Below, piece after piece: positions 1-7,660 of a DNA stretch of 39,483 bases; the first letter of the stretch is position 1; each line of letters starts with the position of its first letter. A program made the position numbers and the translations under genes. This DNA comes from 9FT-COMBO-53-11 sp040900215 (lineage in GTDB: Bacteria > Patescibacteriota > WWE3 > 9FT-COMBO-53-11), in contig JBBDZL010000008.1 of assembly GCA_040900215.1 (NCBI GenBank), forward strand, positions 1 through 39,483, given 5' to 3'. A model generated the notes under the pieces. The model did not search any database. It was not told the DNA's origin and worked only from the letters and a program-made list of their open reading frames with translations.

Positions 1-74
1 TGGAGGTGCGGGGGGGAGTCGAACCCCCGTGAGACGCTCTGCAGGCGCCTGCCTAACCGCTCGGCCACCGCACC
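1..74 (-). tRNA. tRNA-Cys (anticodon GCA)
   Basis: On the minus strand the sequence folds as a complete cloverleaf. The 7-bp acceptor stem GGTGCGG/CCGCACC is followed by discriminator T and an encoded CCA. The D-arm is GCC/GGC, the anticodon stem is GGCGC/GCGTC around loop CTGCAGA (anticodon GCA), and the T-stem is GGGGG/CCCCC with loop TTCGACT. A U73 discriminator is the hallmark of tRNA-Cys, which supports the identity. The encoded CCA ends exactly at window base 1. Confidence 0.96.
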
Positions 75-82
75 GCGATCGC

Positions 83-187
83 TCAGAAATCTGGTCTCTC
101 GGAAACAGCTATCTCCATCTGCTGAATGGAGCGCTTCGCCCTCGCCCCGTCGGGCTGCGGGATGTTCCTCAAAACCAATTTCCCCAC
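83..187 (-). CDS. possible leaderless 34-aa small ORF upstream of tRNA-Cys
   Basis: A GTG-initiated frame of 34 codons ends with TGA nine bases before the tRNA-Cys gene on the same strand. Its start lies 8 nt after an extended -10 box, the spacing seen at other start codons in this window. The peptide is basic with no membrane segment and I do not recognise it. The same stretch also folds: the arm near 165-180 (GGAAC region) complements the arm near 98-112, and CTCCAT/ATGGAG forms a small hairpin. It may therefore be a structured tRNA leader rather than a gene. Confidence 0.3.
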   Translation of the reverse strand: MGKLVLRNIPQPDGARAKRSIQQMEIAVSERPDF

Positions 188-195
188 TCTTACAT

Positions 196-204
196 ATTTT
201 ATCA
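196..204 (-). promoter_or_regulatory. extended -10 promoter for tRNA-Cys transcript / small ORF
   Basis: The minus strand reads TGATAAAAT, an extended -10 element (TGn plus TAAAAT). It is the only good promoter between the divergent gene at 238 and the tRNA, and would start RNA near 188. Confidence 0.5.
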
Positions 205-221
205 TCGCCGCCTCTCTCTTC

Positions 222-230
222 TGATAAACT
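222..230 (+). promoter_or_regulatory. extended -10 box, leaderless promoter
   Basis: TGATAAACT ends 7 nt before the ATG at 238, so the transcription start should fall on or next to the start codon. The word CTTCTGATAAACTGG recurs in the same position before the rmuC start at 7661. Confidence 0.6.
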
Positions 231-237
231 GGGGTTG

Positions 238-1302
238 ATGAAGAAAGTTAAGGGGTTACTGATCTTTCTGCTGGTGGCGGTTTTGGTTTATGCCGTTTTC
301 TTAAGCGGTGCGGTGGGTAAGAATGCCGCCCTCTCCGTTTCCTCCGAACCATCCGGTCAAACGGTTCTGCTGGATAACGTCGAGGTTGGGACTACCCCCT
401 ACCTCTCCGACCAGCTGGAGGCCGGCAACCCGATCTTAAGCTTCGGCAATTTCACCCAGAAGGTTCGCCTCACCGCCGGAGCGCTAACGGTGGTGGATTG
501 GACTCTGGGACCTTCCGAGTCGTTCTCGGGCGGACAGATCGCTTGGTTCTCCGATTCTTCCACCGGCAGCGAACTGGTAGTGATCAGCCGGCCCACCGCG
601 GAGGTCTTTCTGAATGGAGAGTCGCTGGGGGATTCGCCTCTATCCAAGCCCCTTGATCCGGCAGAGTACGACTTGGAGATTAAGAAAGACGGCTATTTCC
701 CGCTCAAGGTCAAGGTGGCGGTGAAAGAGGGTTTCCGCCTCAACATCTCCGCCAATTTAGCGCTCAACCCTTTCCCGGATGAGCCGAAGAAGCTCTCCTC
801 GCCTCACACCAGCCTAACGGTTTGGGATCTTTCCTCTTCCTCCTCGGTTCTTTCTGCCGATCCGGCGGGCTGGGTCGCGGGGGCGGTTTTTTGGATGTCA
901 CGCATCGAGGAGCCGGCGGCTTACGACTTCTTCTTAACGAACGGGGGAAAGATCTACGATGCGACGGGGTCGGAGGTTTCCCTAACTTCCCTCACCCAGA
1001 TTTCGGATCCAAAGACCATCGGCTATCTGGGCGAAGATCCCGGCAAAATGGCTTCAGCCGCTTCTACTGCGCTTAGCTCGCTGGCATCTCGGATTTACCC
1101 CGCTCCAGCGAAGGTCCAGATCCTGGACACTCCGATCGGCTACCTTCGGGTCCGCTCCGGCCCGGGGACGAGCTACAGCCAGATCGGCCAAGCGTCCGTC
1201 GGGAGCAAGTATGACTACCTTGGCCAAAGCGGGGATTGGTATAAAATCGATTTCAACGGAAAAGAGGGCTGGGTTTCGAAAGACTATTCGAAGAAACTCT
1301 AG
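238..1302 (+). CDS. PEGA-domain and SH3-domain envelope protein
   Basis: This 354-aa protein begins with a short basic stretch and one hydrophobic segment (about residues 5-25), consistent with membrane anchoring and an extracytoplasmic body. Two PEGA-like repeats follow, at about residues 30-85 (SSEPSGQTVLLDN) and 110-180 (SRPTAEVFLNGESLGDSPL). The C-terminal 65 residues form a bacterial SH3 domain (YLRVRSGPGTSYSQIG, then GWVSKDY), a fold that usually binds peptidoglycan or peptides. ATG 238 is preferred over TTG 235 because it sits 7 nt after the -10 box. The stop shares a CTAG palindrome with the convergent UbiA-like gene. A cell-wall-associated role is inferred; no enzyme motif is visible. 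Confidence 0.85.
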   Translation: MKKVKGLLIFLLVAVLVYAVFLSGAVGKNAALSVSSEPSGQTVLLDNVEVGTTPYLSDQLEAGNPILSFGNFTQKVRLTAGALTVVDWTLGPSESFSGGQIAWFSDSSTGSELVVISRPTAEVFLNGESLGDSPLSKPLDPAEYDLEIKKDGYFPLKVKVAVKEGFRLNISANLALNPFPDEPKKLSSPHTSLTVWDLSSSSSVLSADPAGWVAGAVFWMSRIEEPAAYDFFLTNGGKIYDATGSEVSLTSLTQISDPKTIGYLGEDPGKMASAASTALSSLASRIYPAPAKVQILDTPIGYLRVRSGPGTSYSQIGQASVGSKYDYLGQSGDWYKIDFNGKEGWVSKDYSKKL

Positions 1303-2225
1303 ATAAGATAGAGGATAGCGAAGGTCGCCAAGATCCAGGCCACCACCGTTCCTAGGATCGGCAAATCGGTCAGGATTACTTTCTCCGGCGATTCCCCTTC
1401 TTTCTTTTCATAAATGATGTAGAGGTAGCGGGCGACTCCGTAGAGAACGAGGGGGACGGTGAAGAGCATCCATTTGGGCGAGGAGAGCGTTTCCGGCAGG
1501 AGATCCTCAAAGAATTTCGAACCGCTGGGGGAATTTTGGAAGGTGAAGATGGAGTAGGCCAGAGTGGTGTAGGTGGCCGACATGGCGATCATCGAATCTA
1601 GCAGCGTGTCGGGGTAGTGGCGGAGAGTCTCCCTGGTGAGCAGGCGTTGGTGGAGTTTTGAAAGAAGGGTCCGCTCGCTTCGCCTTTTTCCAAAAGCTAA
1701 GAGAAGGGAAAGTCCGATGGTCGCTAGGATTAGCCAGGAGGAGATGGGCGTCGGCAGGACAAAAGCCCCGGCGTAGACTCGGAGGACAAAGGCCGCCGCT
1801 ACCCAGAGCGCATCCACGATGATCACATTTCTAATCCAGAGGCTGTAGGCCAGCTGGAGGGCGATGAAAGCGATCGCGGTTCCCAGGAAATATCGGTTGA
1901 AGTTCTCTGCCACAAACAAGAGGGTGCCGATGGCTAAGACCGCCGCCGTGGTACGGGCGGCCCATTCCGAGAAGCGGCCGGAAGCAATCGGCCGGTGCTT
2001 TTTAATCGGATGGCGCCGATCCTTCTCTTGGTCAATCACATCGTTGAAGATATAGGCGGAAGAAGAAAGCAGGCAGAAGACAACAAAGGCGGTGAGCAGA
2101 CGCGACAGGACGCCGGCATCCAGGATCACGGTTCCGAAGAAGGGCGCTGCAAACAGCGCCAGGTTTTTTAGCCACTGCCGCGGGCGGGCGCTCGCGATGA
2201 CGTTTTTCAGATAGCGGTATAACAT
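1299..2225 (-). CDS. UbiA-family decaprenyl-phosphate phosphoribosyltransferase-like protein
   Basis: A 308-aa polytopic membrane protein of the UbiA prenyltransferase superfamily. The first Asp-rich motif reads NDVIDQEKDRRHPIKKHRPI, and RPRQWLKNL stands near the N-terminus. This combination is typical of 5-phosphoribosyl-1-pyrophosphate:decaprenyl-phosphate transferases (Rv3806c type) rather than quinone enzymes. Those enzymes make polyprenyl-phosphoryl ribose, the precursor of arabinose or ribose donors for cell-envelope glycans. Start ATG 2225 is chosen because the longer frame upstream runs through the promoter and lacks the conserved start. The neighbouring WecA-like and GT2 genes support a glycan role. 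The exact polyprenyl substrate is not determinable here. Confidence 0.85.
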   Translation of the reverse strand: MLYRYLKNVIASARPRQWLKNLALFAAPFFGTVILDAGVLSRLLTAFVVFCLLSSSAYIFNDVIDQEKDRRHPIKKHRPIASGRFSEWAARTTAAVLAIGTLLFVAENFNRYFLGTAIAFIALQLAYSLWIRNVIIVDALWVAAAFVLRVYAGAFVLPTPISSWLILATIGLSLLLAFGKRRSERTLLSKLHQRLLTRETLRHYPDTLLDSMIAMSATYTTLAYSIFTFQNSPSGSKFFEDLLPETLSSPKWMLFTVPLVLYGVARYLYIIYEKKEGESPEKVILTDLPILGTVVAWILATFAILYLI

Positions 2226-2249
2226 CTTTGCTTGGCAGGTTTCTTTCCC

Positions 2250-2257
2250 ATTATAAT
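2250..2257. promoter_or_regulatory. overlapping divergent -10 boxes
   Basis: The plus strand carries TATAAT at 2252-2257, six bases before GTG 2264. The minus strand carries TATAAT at 2255-2250, 24 bases before ATG 2225. The two perfect -10 hexamers overlap by four base pairs, so polymerase binding for the two genes should be mutually exclusive. Confidence 0.65.
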
Positions 2258-2263
2258 ACTCCC

Positions 2264-2773
2264 GTGCTATTAACTCCTCATACGGCGGTAGGCATTGCAA
2301 TTGGAGCTGCGATCCCTAATCCGATCATTTCGGTTCCGTTATCTTTTCTCTCCCATTTTGCGCTGGACCTGGTTCCGCACTGGGACAACCTGGGGTTGGG
2401 AGAGATTGCTCGCAGCTCCCGCCCGTTGAAAACCCGGGCTTTCAAGCTGATGCTGCTGGACGGGTTGACCGCCCTCTCGCTGCTGCTTTTCTTCCTCTAC
2501 TGGGCGATGCCCGATTACGGGGTGGGGATGACGATCGCAACTAGTGCGCTGGCGGCTAATCTGCCGGACCTCTTTTATCTGCCGCTCCTATTCGGAAAAA
2601 GAAAACCCGGGTGGGCGCTCTGGGTAGCCCGGCTGCAGAAGCGGGTACAGGCTAACTCGGCGGCACCGATGGCGTTCGGCCTTTCGATCCAGCTTTTCGC
2701 AACAGCCGTTGGTTCACTAATAGCGCGCCAAGAAATACTAATCCGACTGCCGCAAATTTGGCAGATCCTTTAA
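2264..2773 (+). CDS. membrane protein resembling YdjM-type metal-dependent hydrolases
   Basis: A 169-aa protein starting at GTG 2264, six bases after a perfect TATAAT. It has about four hydrophobic segments. The motifs LTPHTAVG, SHFALDLVPHWD, LLDG and AANLPDL place His and Asp residues near membrane borders, as in the YdjM/DUF457-like putative membrane-bound metal-dependent hydrolases. I am not sure of the family, and no activity is established for it. The last 122 bases overlap the convergent WecA-like gene. The reading frame stays open and protein-like throughout the overlap. Confidence 0.6.
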   Translation: MLLTPHTAVGIAIGAAIPNPIISVPLSFLSHFALDLVPHWDNLGLGEIARSSRPLKTRAFKLMLLDGLTALSLLLFFLYWAMPDYGVGMTIATSALAANLPDLFYLPLLFGKRKPGWALWVARLQKRVQANSAAPMAFGLSIQLFATAVGSLIARQEILIRLPQIWQIL

Positions 2774-4076
2774 GCACAATCGCCGCCGCGGCGAGCGCTC
2801 CCACCACCACCCACTCCATGAACACAATTTTCGGATGGTTGATTCCGGCCCGCATCAGCCGGTGATGCAAATGTTTTTGGTCGCCCGCAAAAGGCGATTT
2901 TCCGGATCGGAGCCGAGAGACAATTACCAAAAAAGCATCAATGATCGGAATGGCTAGGATCAGGATTGCGGTCCCGGTCTTGGCGCCGGAGAAGATTGAG
3001 AGAACCGCCAACAGGAAACCGAGAAGAAATGCCCCCCCGCCCAGGTAAATCTTGGCCGGATAGGCGTTAAGGGGGAGGAACCCGATCAGCGTCCCGGCCA
3101 AAATGATTCCTAGGAGAGCACTGGCGGGAGTCCCAAGGAGGAGGGAGGTCGTGACGATCGCCAGCGAAGCGATGGTCCCGATCCCGGCCGCTAAACCGTC
3201 CAGCCCGTCCAGCCAATCCACCACATTAATCAGCGCAAAGATCCAGCCGACGGTGATCGCCTCGCTAAGATAGGAAATCTTTTCGAAATTCAGGTATTGG
3301 GGGGAGAGGTAGGGCCAGAGCGGGTTGCCGATGTAATCGATCTTGATCCCGCCCCAAACCACCGCCCCGCCGGCCAGGAGGTGGCCCAGTCCCTGCAGCC
3401 AGAACGGCAGAGGACGGATGTCGTCTACGGTTTGAACCAGGGTGATAATCCCCGCGCCCAAGAGCAATCCTTTCAGTGCCGGGTCAAAGGGAAAGAAGAT
3501 CAGCGCCGCCGCCCCGAAGACCAAGAACAGGGGGAGAGCTCCCAAGCGCGGGATCGGCCTCACCTCCGGATATGGGCCGTGAGGGCGATCAAAGAGCCGC
3601 AGGCGGCGGGCCAAGAACAGTGTTCCCAGGGTAGCTAGGAATCCTAAAAATAGCGCCGTGCCAAAAGGCAAGAGCAAAGGGGAGAGCAGCTCTTCCGGCG
3701 CCGACCCCGGGAGAGGGAAAATCCGCAGAATCCTGATCAGCGACCAAGTCAGGAGGGCCGAAACCAGGATGGACAAAAAGGCCGGGAAGAGGGCGGCGGC
3801 TTCCTCCCGCTTTCGCAGCAGAAGTTCCGAGACTCCGGCGTTGACGGCCAGGAAGAAAATTGCCAGAGCGGGAACGAGAGCTAGCAGGGGCTTTCCGGCA
3901 AGGCCGGTTTCGGTGGTGAATATCAGCGAGACCTGCGGCGGCAGGGATCCGTAGGAAAAGAGGAGGGCGAAGGCGCCGACCGCAACCAAGAAAGCGGAAA
4001 TTCCCCAAAAAACCAAGAGGAGCGGTTGGCGGGAAAGGAGTAGTTTTTGGTCCGAAACCAAAGATTTAAGCCACAT
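2652..4076 (-). CDS. WecA/TagO/MraY-family polyprenyl-phosphate sugar-1-phosphate transferase
   Basis: A 474-aa polytopic protein of the glycosyltransferase-4 (MraY/WecA) superfamily, which transfers a sugar phosphate from a UDP-sugar to undecaprenyl phosphate at the inner face of the membrane. Visible motifs are DDIRPL in the catalytic loop, NVVDWLDGLDGLAAG, and DQKHLHHRL (the WecA-type HxHH substrate motif). The first 150 residues add extra membrane segments ahead of the core, making it longer than a typical 340-aa WecA. Its start overlaps the upstream GT2 gene by 11 nt, so the two are translationally coupled. The C-terminus overlaps the convergent gene at 2264-2773. It probably initiates synthesis of an envelope polysaccharide. 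Confidence 0.9.
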   Translation of the reverse strand: MWLKSLVSDQKLLLSRQPLLLVFWGISAFLVAVGAFALLFSYGSLPPQVSLIFTTETGLAGKPLLALVPALAIFFLAVNAGVSELLLRKREEAAALFPAFLSILVSALLTWSLIRILRIFPLPGSAPEELLSPLLLPFGTALFLGFLATLGTLFLARRLRLFDRPHGPYPEVRPIPRLGALPLFLVFGAAALIFFPFDPALKGLLLGAGIITLVQTVDDIRPLPFWLQGLGHLLAGGAVVWGGIKIDYIGNPLWPYLSPQYLNFEKISYLSEAITVGWIFALINVVDWLDGLDGLAAGIGTIASLAIVTTSLLLGTPASALLGIILAGTLIGFLPLNAYPAKIYLGGGAFLLGFLLAVLSIFSGAKTGTAILILAIPIIDAFLVIVSRLRSGKSPFAGDQKHLHHRLMRAGINHPKIVFMEWVVVGALAAAAIVLKGSAKFAAVGLVFLGALLVNQRLLRKAGSKGRTPSVPPS

Positions 4077-5577
4077 TTTTGGCGCGCATCTTGGGCGTCG
4101 GCCAGAACTCCAGCCGCTTCCCGAACATCAGTCGCGTTTGGGCGTCCAGGTAGGGTAGGAAGTTGTAAATCAAAAGGTTGATGACTATCAGTGGACCTTC
4201 GAGCCAAATCCAAAGCTTTTTCCACCACGGCCAATGGCGGGGGGGAGCAAGGGTGATCTTCTGGCGGTAGATCGAGATCGGCAACATGAGGGCCAGGGTG
4301 GAAGTCAGCACCGTTCCCGAGATTCGGGGGAGGAGGTAGCCCAGCGAGGTGAGTTTAATCTCCGGGTTGACCAGCGCGAGGGCGCTGAATCCGAAGGTGA
4401 TCATAAAAGCGAGGGTGTACCAGATCGCGAACCTCTCGATCAGGTGGTAGGTCTTGGAGAGCTTTAGTCCCAAGGGGATCTTGGTGGTGAGGAAGCCCTT
4501 CATCGCGATCGGAAAGATAACGATTCCCCAGCCCCAGCGGAGGAGCTGCTTGTACTGGGCGATGTGGGTCTTGAACAGGTTCTTGTCCTGAACGGCGTCA
4601 GCGTAGACCGGTATATAAAAGTGGGCGCCGTCGAACTTTCCCTCCTTTTTGAGAAAAGCGTTCCAATAGAAAGTGGTGTCATCGACCCCGATCGCCGGGT
4701 TCCAAAAGCCGGCCTTGATTACGGTCGGAAGCGCAACCGAGTAGCAGGACCAAGTGTCTTTGTATTGGGGTTCGACCACCCAAGAGGAGAGCACCGCCAG
4801 CGAGAGGGAGTTGGCCTGGATCCGCATCAGCGGAGGCACATCCCAGAGATTGTTGTCGAAGAGGTAGAGGGCGGTTTGGAAGAACTTGTCCAGCCGGTTC
4901 GGTTCGGTTAGAAAGGAGTGGGAAAGGCGCGGCAGGTACTGGGGGTGGAAGCGCATGTCGGCGTCCAAGGTGGTCAGGAGAAAGTCATTGACATCCATTC
5001 CGAGATTCTTGATCTCTTTGAGGGCGTGCTTCGCCGCCCAGGTCCGGTTCGCCGCCGCCCCGACCGCTTCCCCGGGGAGGCCGTAGGGATGGGCGGTCGT
5101 CCAGACCGTTCCGAGCTTTTTACCGAATTTCCGCTTGATTCTCTCGATGTCTTTGAGGACCCGCGAGGCATACTTTTCCTCCGCCGAAAAAGAGATAAAG
5201 ACGCGGTCCTTGGGATACTTCTGGGCGGCGAGGGAGGCAAAAGATTCCTCTAAAACCTCGTAGGGCTCGTTGACCGCGGGAATGATGATCAGGTGCTTGA
5301 GCCGATCGTAGCCCCAAAGGCCCTGGACCTTCTCCGACCAGTCCACCGCTAGTTCGGCCTGGTAGCGGCGGTAGCCGATCGAAATACCGAACAAATGGAT
5401 CAGGGCGCGATAGCCCCAGTAGGTGATTAGGAAGGTAATAAAGAAAGCGACCGCCAAGGGAGCAATTCTCCCCAGCCAGAGTGGGGAAAGAATCACCGAC
5501 CAGGTGATCACCCCCGGCAGAATTTCAAAGAGGCGCTGAAAAAAACGGTCGTACCTTTCGACCAATCTTTTAACCAT
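4066..5577 (-). CDS. family 2 glycosyltransferase, membrane-bound
   Basis: A 503-aa protein with two N-terminal membrane segments, a cytoplasmic GT2 domain and several C-terminal membrane segments. Catalytic signatures are IIIPAVNEP at the nucleotide-binding strand, TLDADMRF (the DxD motif), GVDDTTFYW (the second acidic motif) and QLLRWGWG, corresponding to the (Q/R)xxRW motif of processive GT2 enzymes. The acceptor and sugar cannot be read from sequence. Overlap with the WecA-like gene places it in the same envelope-glycan pathway. A TAGAAT box lies 8 nt upstream of the ATG. Confidence 0.85.
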   Translation of the reverse strand: MVKRLVERYDRFFQRLFEILPGVITWSVILSPLWLGRIAPLAVAFFITFLITYWGYRALIHLFGISIGYRRYQAELAVDWSEKVQGLWGYDRLKHLIIIPAVNEPYEVLEESFASLAAQKYPKDRVFISFSAEEKYASRVLKDIERIKRKFGKKLGTVWTTAHPYGLPGEAVGAAANRTWAAKHALKEIKNLGMDVNDFLLTTLDADMRFHPQYLPRLSHSFLTEPNRLDKFFQTALYLFDNNLWDVPPLMRIQANSLSLAVLSSWVVEPQYKDTWSCYSVALPTVIKAGFWNPAIGVDDTTFYWNAFLKKEGKFDGAHFYIPVYADAVQDKNLFKTHIAQYKQLLRWGWGIVIFPIAMKGFLTTKIPLGLKLSKTYHLIERFAIWYTLAFMITFGFSALALVNPEIKLTSLGYLLPRISGTVLTSTLALMLPISIYRQKITLAPPRHWPWWKKLWIWLEGPLIVINLLIYNFLPYLDAQTRLMFGKRLEFWPTPKMRAKNVA

Positions 5578-5588
5578 CGTCTAATATT

Positions 5589-6986
5589 CTATCCTAGTCT
5601 AGGAAACAGGGGAGTCGCGGGCTTGATTCTGCCGGTGAACTGCTTCCGGATTCTCTCCGCGGTTTCGGGGAGGAAGGGTTCTAGAAGAGCTGCGTGTTCC
5701 AACAGCTGAGGAACCAGGAAAATGAGGTGTTTGTCCAGGGCTTCCCCCTTCTCTTCCCAAGGTTTATTCATGTTGATGTAGGCGTCTAGCTGCTTCAATC
5801 CTTTCCAGATGTAACCCAGAGCTTCATCGAAGTGAAATTTTTCGATGAAAACTCTCAGATCGTTACTGGAGCCAGTACTGGCCAGTTTATCCAAGCTGTC
5901 CAAATTTCGTCCTTCGGCCAGCTTCGCTACCCGCGAAACCAAATTTCCCAAGCCGTTAGCGAGGTCCGCATTGTAAGTTTCTTTAATTTTTTCGTCGCTG
6001 ATATCCGCATCCTCCCGCTGGGGCCCAAATTTAATTAAGTAGTAACGAATTGGATCAACCCCGAATTTTTCCACTAACTCAGTCGGGCGGATGACATTGC
6101 CAAGAGTTTTACTGATTTTATTTCCTGCAAGAGAAAGAAAGCCGTGGGCGTAGATTGTTTTGGGTAGTTCGTACCCGGCGCTTTTGAGCATCGCCGGCCA
6201 GAGAAGAGCGTGCCAGCGCAGATTATCCTTACCCAGGATATGAACATCGGCCGGCCAGAAATCCGGGGCCCCGCTAATGTAGTTGATGAGCGCGTCGAAC
6301 CAGACGTAAATGACTTGGCTATGGTCACCGGGAACGGGGATTCCCCAGCTCACCTTTTCCTTCTGCCGTGAAATAGTGATGTCCTCCAAACCTTGTTCCA
6401 AGAAAGAGATTATCTCTCTACGCCGGCCCTCGGGCTGGATAAATTGGGGGTTTTCCTTGATGTGTTTCTTGAGGAACGGCGCATACTTTTCCCACTTAAA
6501 GAAGTAGTTTTCTTCAGTAACTTTTTCAAGTTCCTTGGTGGAATGGACGGCGCAATGCCCGTCGACGATTTCGCTTTCGGTTTTGTAGGATTCACAGCTC
6601 ACGCAATAGAGCCCGCTGTACTCACCCTTATATATATCTCCGTTCCTTTCGACTTTTCGGTAAAACTCCTCAACGGTCTTGATATGGTCGGGGTCGGTGG
6701 TCCGGATGAAACGGTCGTAGCTTAGATTGAGAGAATCGAGCTGTCTCTTATCCTCGGCCGCGATTTCGTCTACAAAATCTTTGGGCTCTTTCCCTACTTT
6801 CTTTGCGGACTGTTCGGAAGTCGACCCGTGCTCATCCGTCCCGGTGAGAAAAAAAGTTTTATCTCCCGCCCGGCGATGGTACCGAGCTAAAACATCAGCG
6901 ACAACCTTTTGATAGGCGTGGCCAATGTGAATCACATCGTTGGTGTAATCAATCGCGGTGGTAACGTAAAACCGATTTTTCTCCAT
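5589..6986 (-). CDS. metG: methionyl-tRNA synthetase
   Basis: A 465-aa class I aminoacyl-tRNA synthetase that charges tRNA-Met in the cytoplasm. The HIGH signature is present (HIGHAYQKV, residues about 21-29) and the KMSKS loop appears as NKISKTLGN. The connective peptide carries one zinc-knuckle-like set, CVSC plus HCAVH. The protein is short and lacks the C-terminal EMAP/Arc1p-like tRNA-binding domain found in longer bacterial forms, as is common in reduced genomes. The start ATG is 6 nt after an extended -10 (TGATAACAT), predicting a leaderless transcript. That promoter lies within the last codons of the upstream gene. Confidence 0.96.
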   Translation of the reverse strand: MEKNRFYVTTAIDYTNDVIHIGHAYQKVVADVLARYHRRAGDKTFFLTGTDEHGSTSEQSAKKVGKEPKDFVDEIAAEDKRQLDSLNLSYDRFIRTTDPDHIKTVEEFYRKVERNGDIYKGEYSGLYCVSCESYKTESEIVDGHCAVHSTKELEKVTEENYFFKWEKYAPFLKKHIKENPQFIQPEGRRREIISFLEQGLEDITISRQKEKVSWGIPVPGDHSQVIYVWFDALINYISGAPDFWPADVHILGKDNLRWHALLWPAMLKSAGYELPKTIYAHGFLSLAGNKISKTLGNVIRPTELVEKFGVDPIRYYLIKFGPQREDADISDEKIKETYNADLANGLGNLVSRVAKLAEGRNLDSLDKLASTGSSNDLRVFIEKFHFDEALGYIWKGLKQLDAYINMNKPWEEKGEALDKHLIFLVPQLLEHAALLEPFLPETAERIRKQFTGRIKPATPLFPRLG

Positions 6987-6992
6987 GGCTTT

Positions 6993-7001
6993 ATGTTATC
7001 A
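6993..7001 (-). promoter_or_regulatory. extended -10 box before metG
   Basis: The minus strand reads TGATAACAT and ends exactly 6 nt before the metG ATG at 6986. It overlaps the stop region of the upstream 132-aa gene, so metG can be transcribed independently. Confidence 0.6.
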
Positions 7002-7397
7002 GCTTCGGGCCGATTTCCAGATCTCCGTCAGGAGCAGGATCAGGGCGAGGAGTCCGGCGTTGACCCAGCTGAAAATCCCGACCAAACGCATCAGGCCCAG
7101 GGTGAGGAAGAATAGTCCGGCAAAAAGGGCCCGGCGGGCGGCGGGGTAAAAGACCACTTCTGCCGCCTTGCCGGTGGCCGCTTTCCCGAGATGGTAGAAG
7201 AGAAACAGGGCGGTGAAGAAGATTGCGGCGCCAGATGCCAGGAGGAAGAGAAGCCGGTTCATCAACTCATCGGGTGAGCGGTAGATAAGCAGGTAGACCC
7301 AAGCGCCCCAGGCACCGTAGGCCAAAAAACCGATCAGATAAATGATCTTGGGGGACGTGTCGCGATTAACCTTTCGCGCCGATAATGTTTTGCGCAT
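6999..7397 (-). CDS. four-TM hypothetical membrane protein
   Basis: A 132-aa protein with four predicted membrane helices (about residues 18-37, 47-67, 88-107 and 109-126) separated by short basic loops. I do not recognise a family. It lies 12 nt upstream of metG on the same strand. A GGAAGGAG Shine-Dalgarno-like tract lies right before the ATG, and a GATAACAT -10 is 12 nt upstream. Function unknown. Confidence 0.6.
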   Translation of the reverse strand: MRKTLSARKVNRDTSPKIIYLIGFLAYGAWGAWVYLLIYRSPDELMNRLLFLLASGAAIFFTALFLFYHLGKAATGKAAEVVFYPAARRALFAGLFFLTLGLMRLVGIFSWVNAGLLALILLLTEIWKSARS

Positions 7398-7428
7398 CTC
7401 CTTCCCTTTATGTTATCTTTTTCTTGAG
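7398..7428. promoter_or_regulatory. 31-bp divergent intergenic with overlapping -10 boxes
   Basis: The word TATGTTATCTT supplies a minus-strand TAACAT for the gene starting at 7397. It also supplies a plus-strand TTATCT/TATCTT for the gene starting at 7429. The whole control region is only 31 bp, leaving no room for two separate promoters. Confidence 0.45.
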
Positions 7429-7599
7429 ATGGGCGGCTCGAAAGACCGATACGACCACAAGCTTCCTTTCCACGTTGACGTCCTGATGCCCCGTTTTTCC
7501 TATCATCCGCACTCCAGCTGGGTTCAGCTGCTCTTCGCCGTGATTGTGGGAATAATTTTGGGGGGATTCCTCCTGGTCGGTTATTTCCTTCTTTTCTGA
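7429..7599 (+). CDS. 56-aa single-pass membrane protein, unknown
   Basis: A short ORF beginning MGGSKDRYDHK with a charged, His-containing N-terminal half. One strong membrane helix spans about residues 32-54, and the protein ends immediately after it (tail inside or in the membrane). ATG 7429 is chosen because it lies about 9-10 nt after the -10 box; the longer upstream frame would run antisense through the neighbouring gene. No family recognised. It could be a small regulatory or accessory membrane protein of the RmuC region. Confidence 0.5.
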   Translation: MGGSKDRYDHKLPFHVDVLMPRFSYHPHSSWVQLLFAVIVGIILGGFLLVGYFLLF

Positions 7600-7645
7600 A
7601 GGAAACCAGGTCGCCAACGGCGGCCGTCCTTTCTTCCTTCCCTTC

Positions 7646-7654
7646 TGATAAACT
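7646..7654 (+). promoter_or_regulatory. extended -10 box before rmuC
   Basis: TGATAAACT ends 6 nt before the GTG start at 7661. It is embedded in the same 15-base word as the promoter at 222-230. Confidence 0.6.
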
Positions 7655-7660
7655 GGATTC

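Noticed and set aside
83..187. SRP RNA, 6S RNA or RNase P RNA upstream of tRNA-Cys
   Set aside because: The stretch can fold, but the SRP GGAA tetraloop region, the 6S central bubble and the RNase P core motifs are all absent.
6600..6660. Promoter-like TATATATC inside metG
   Set aside because: It lies within conserved coding sequence with no start codon or gene boundary downstream.
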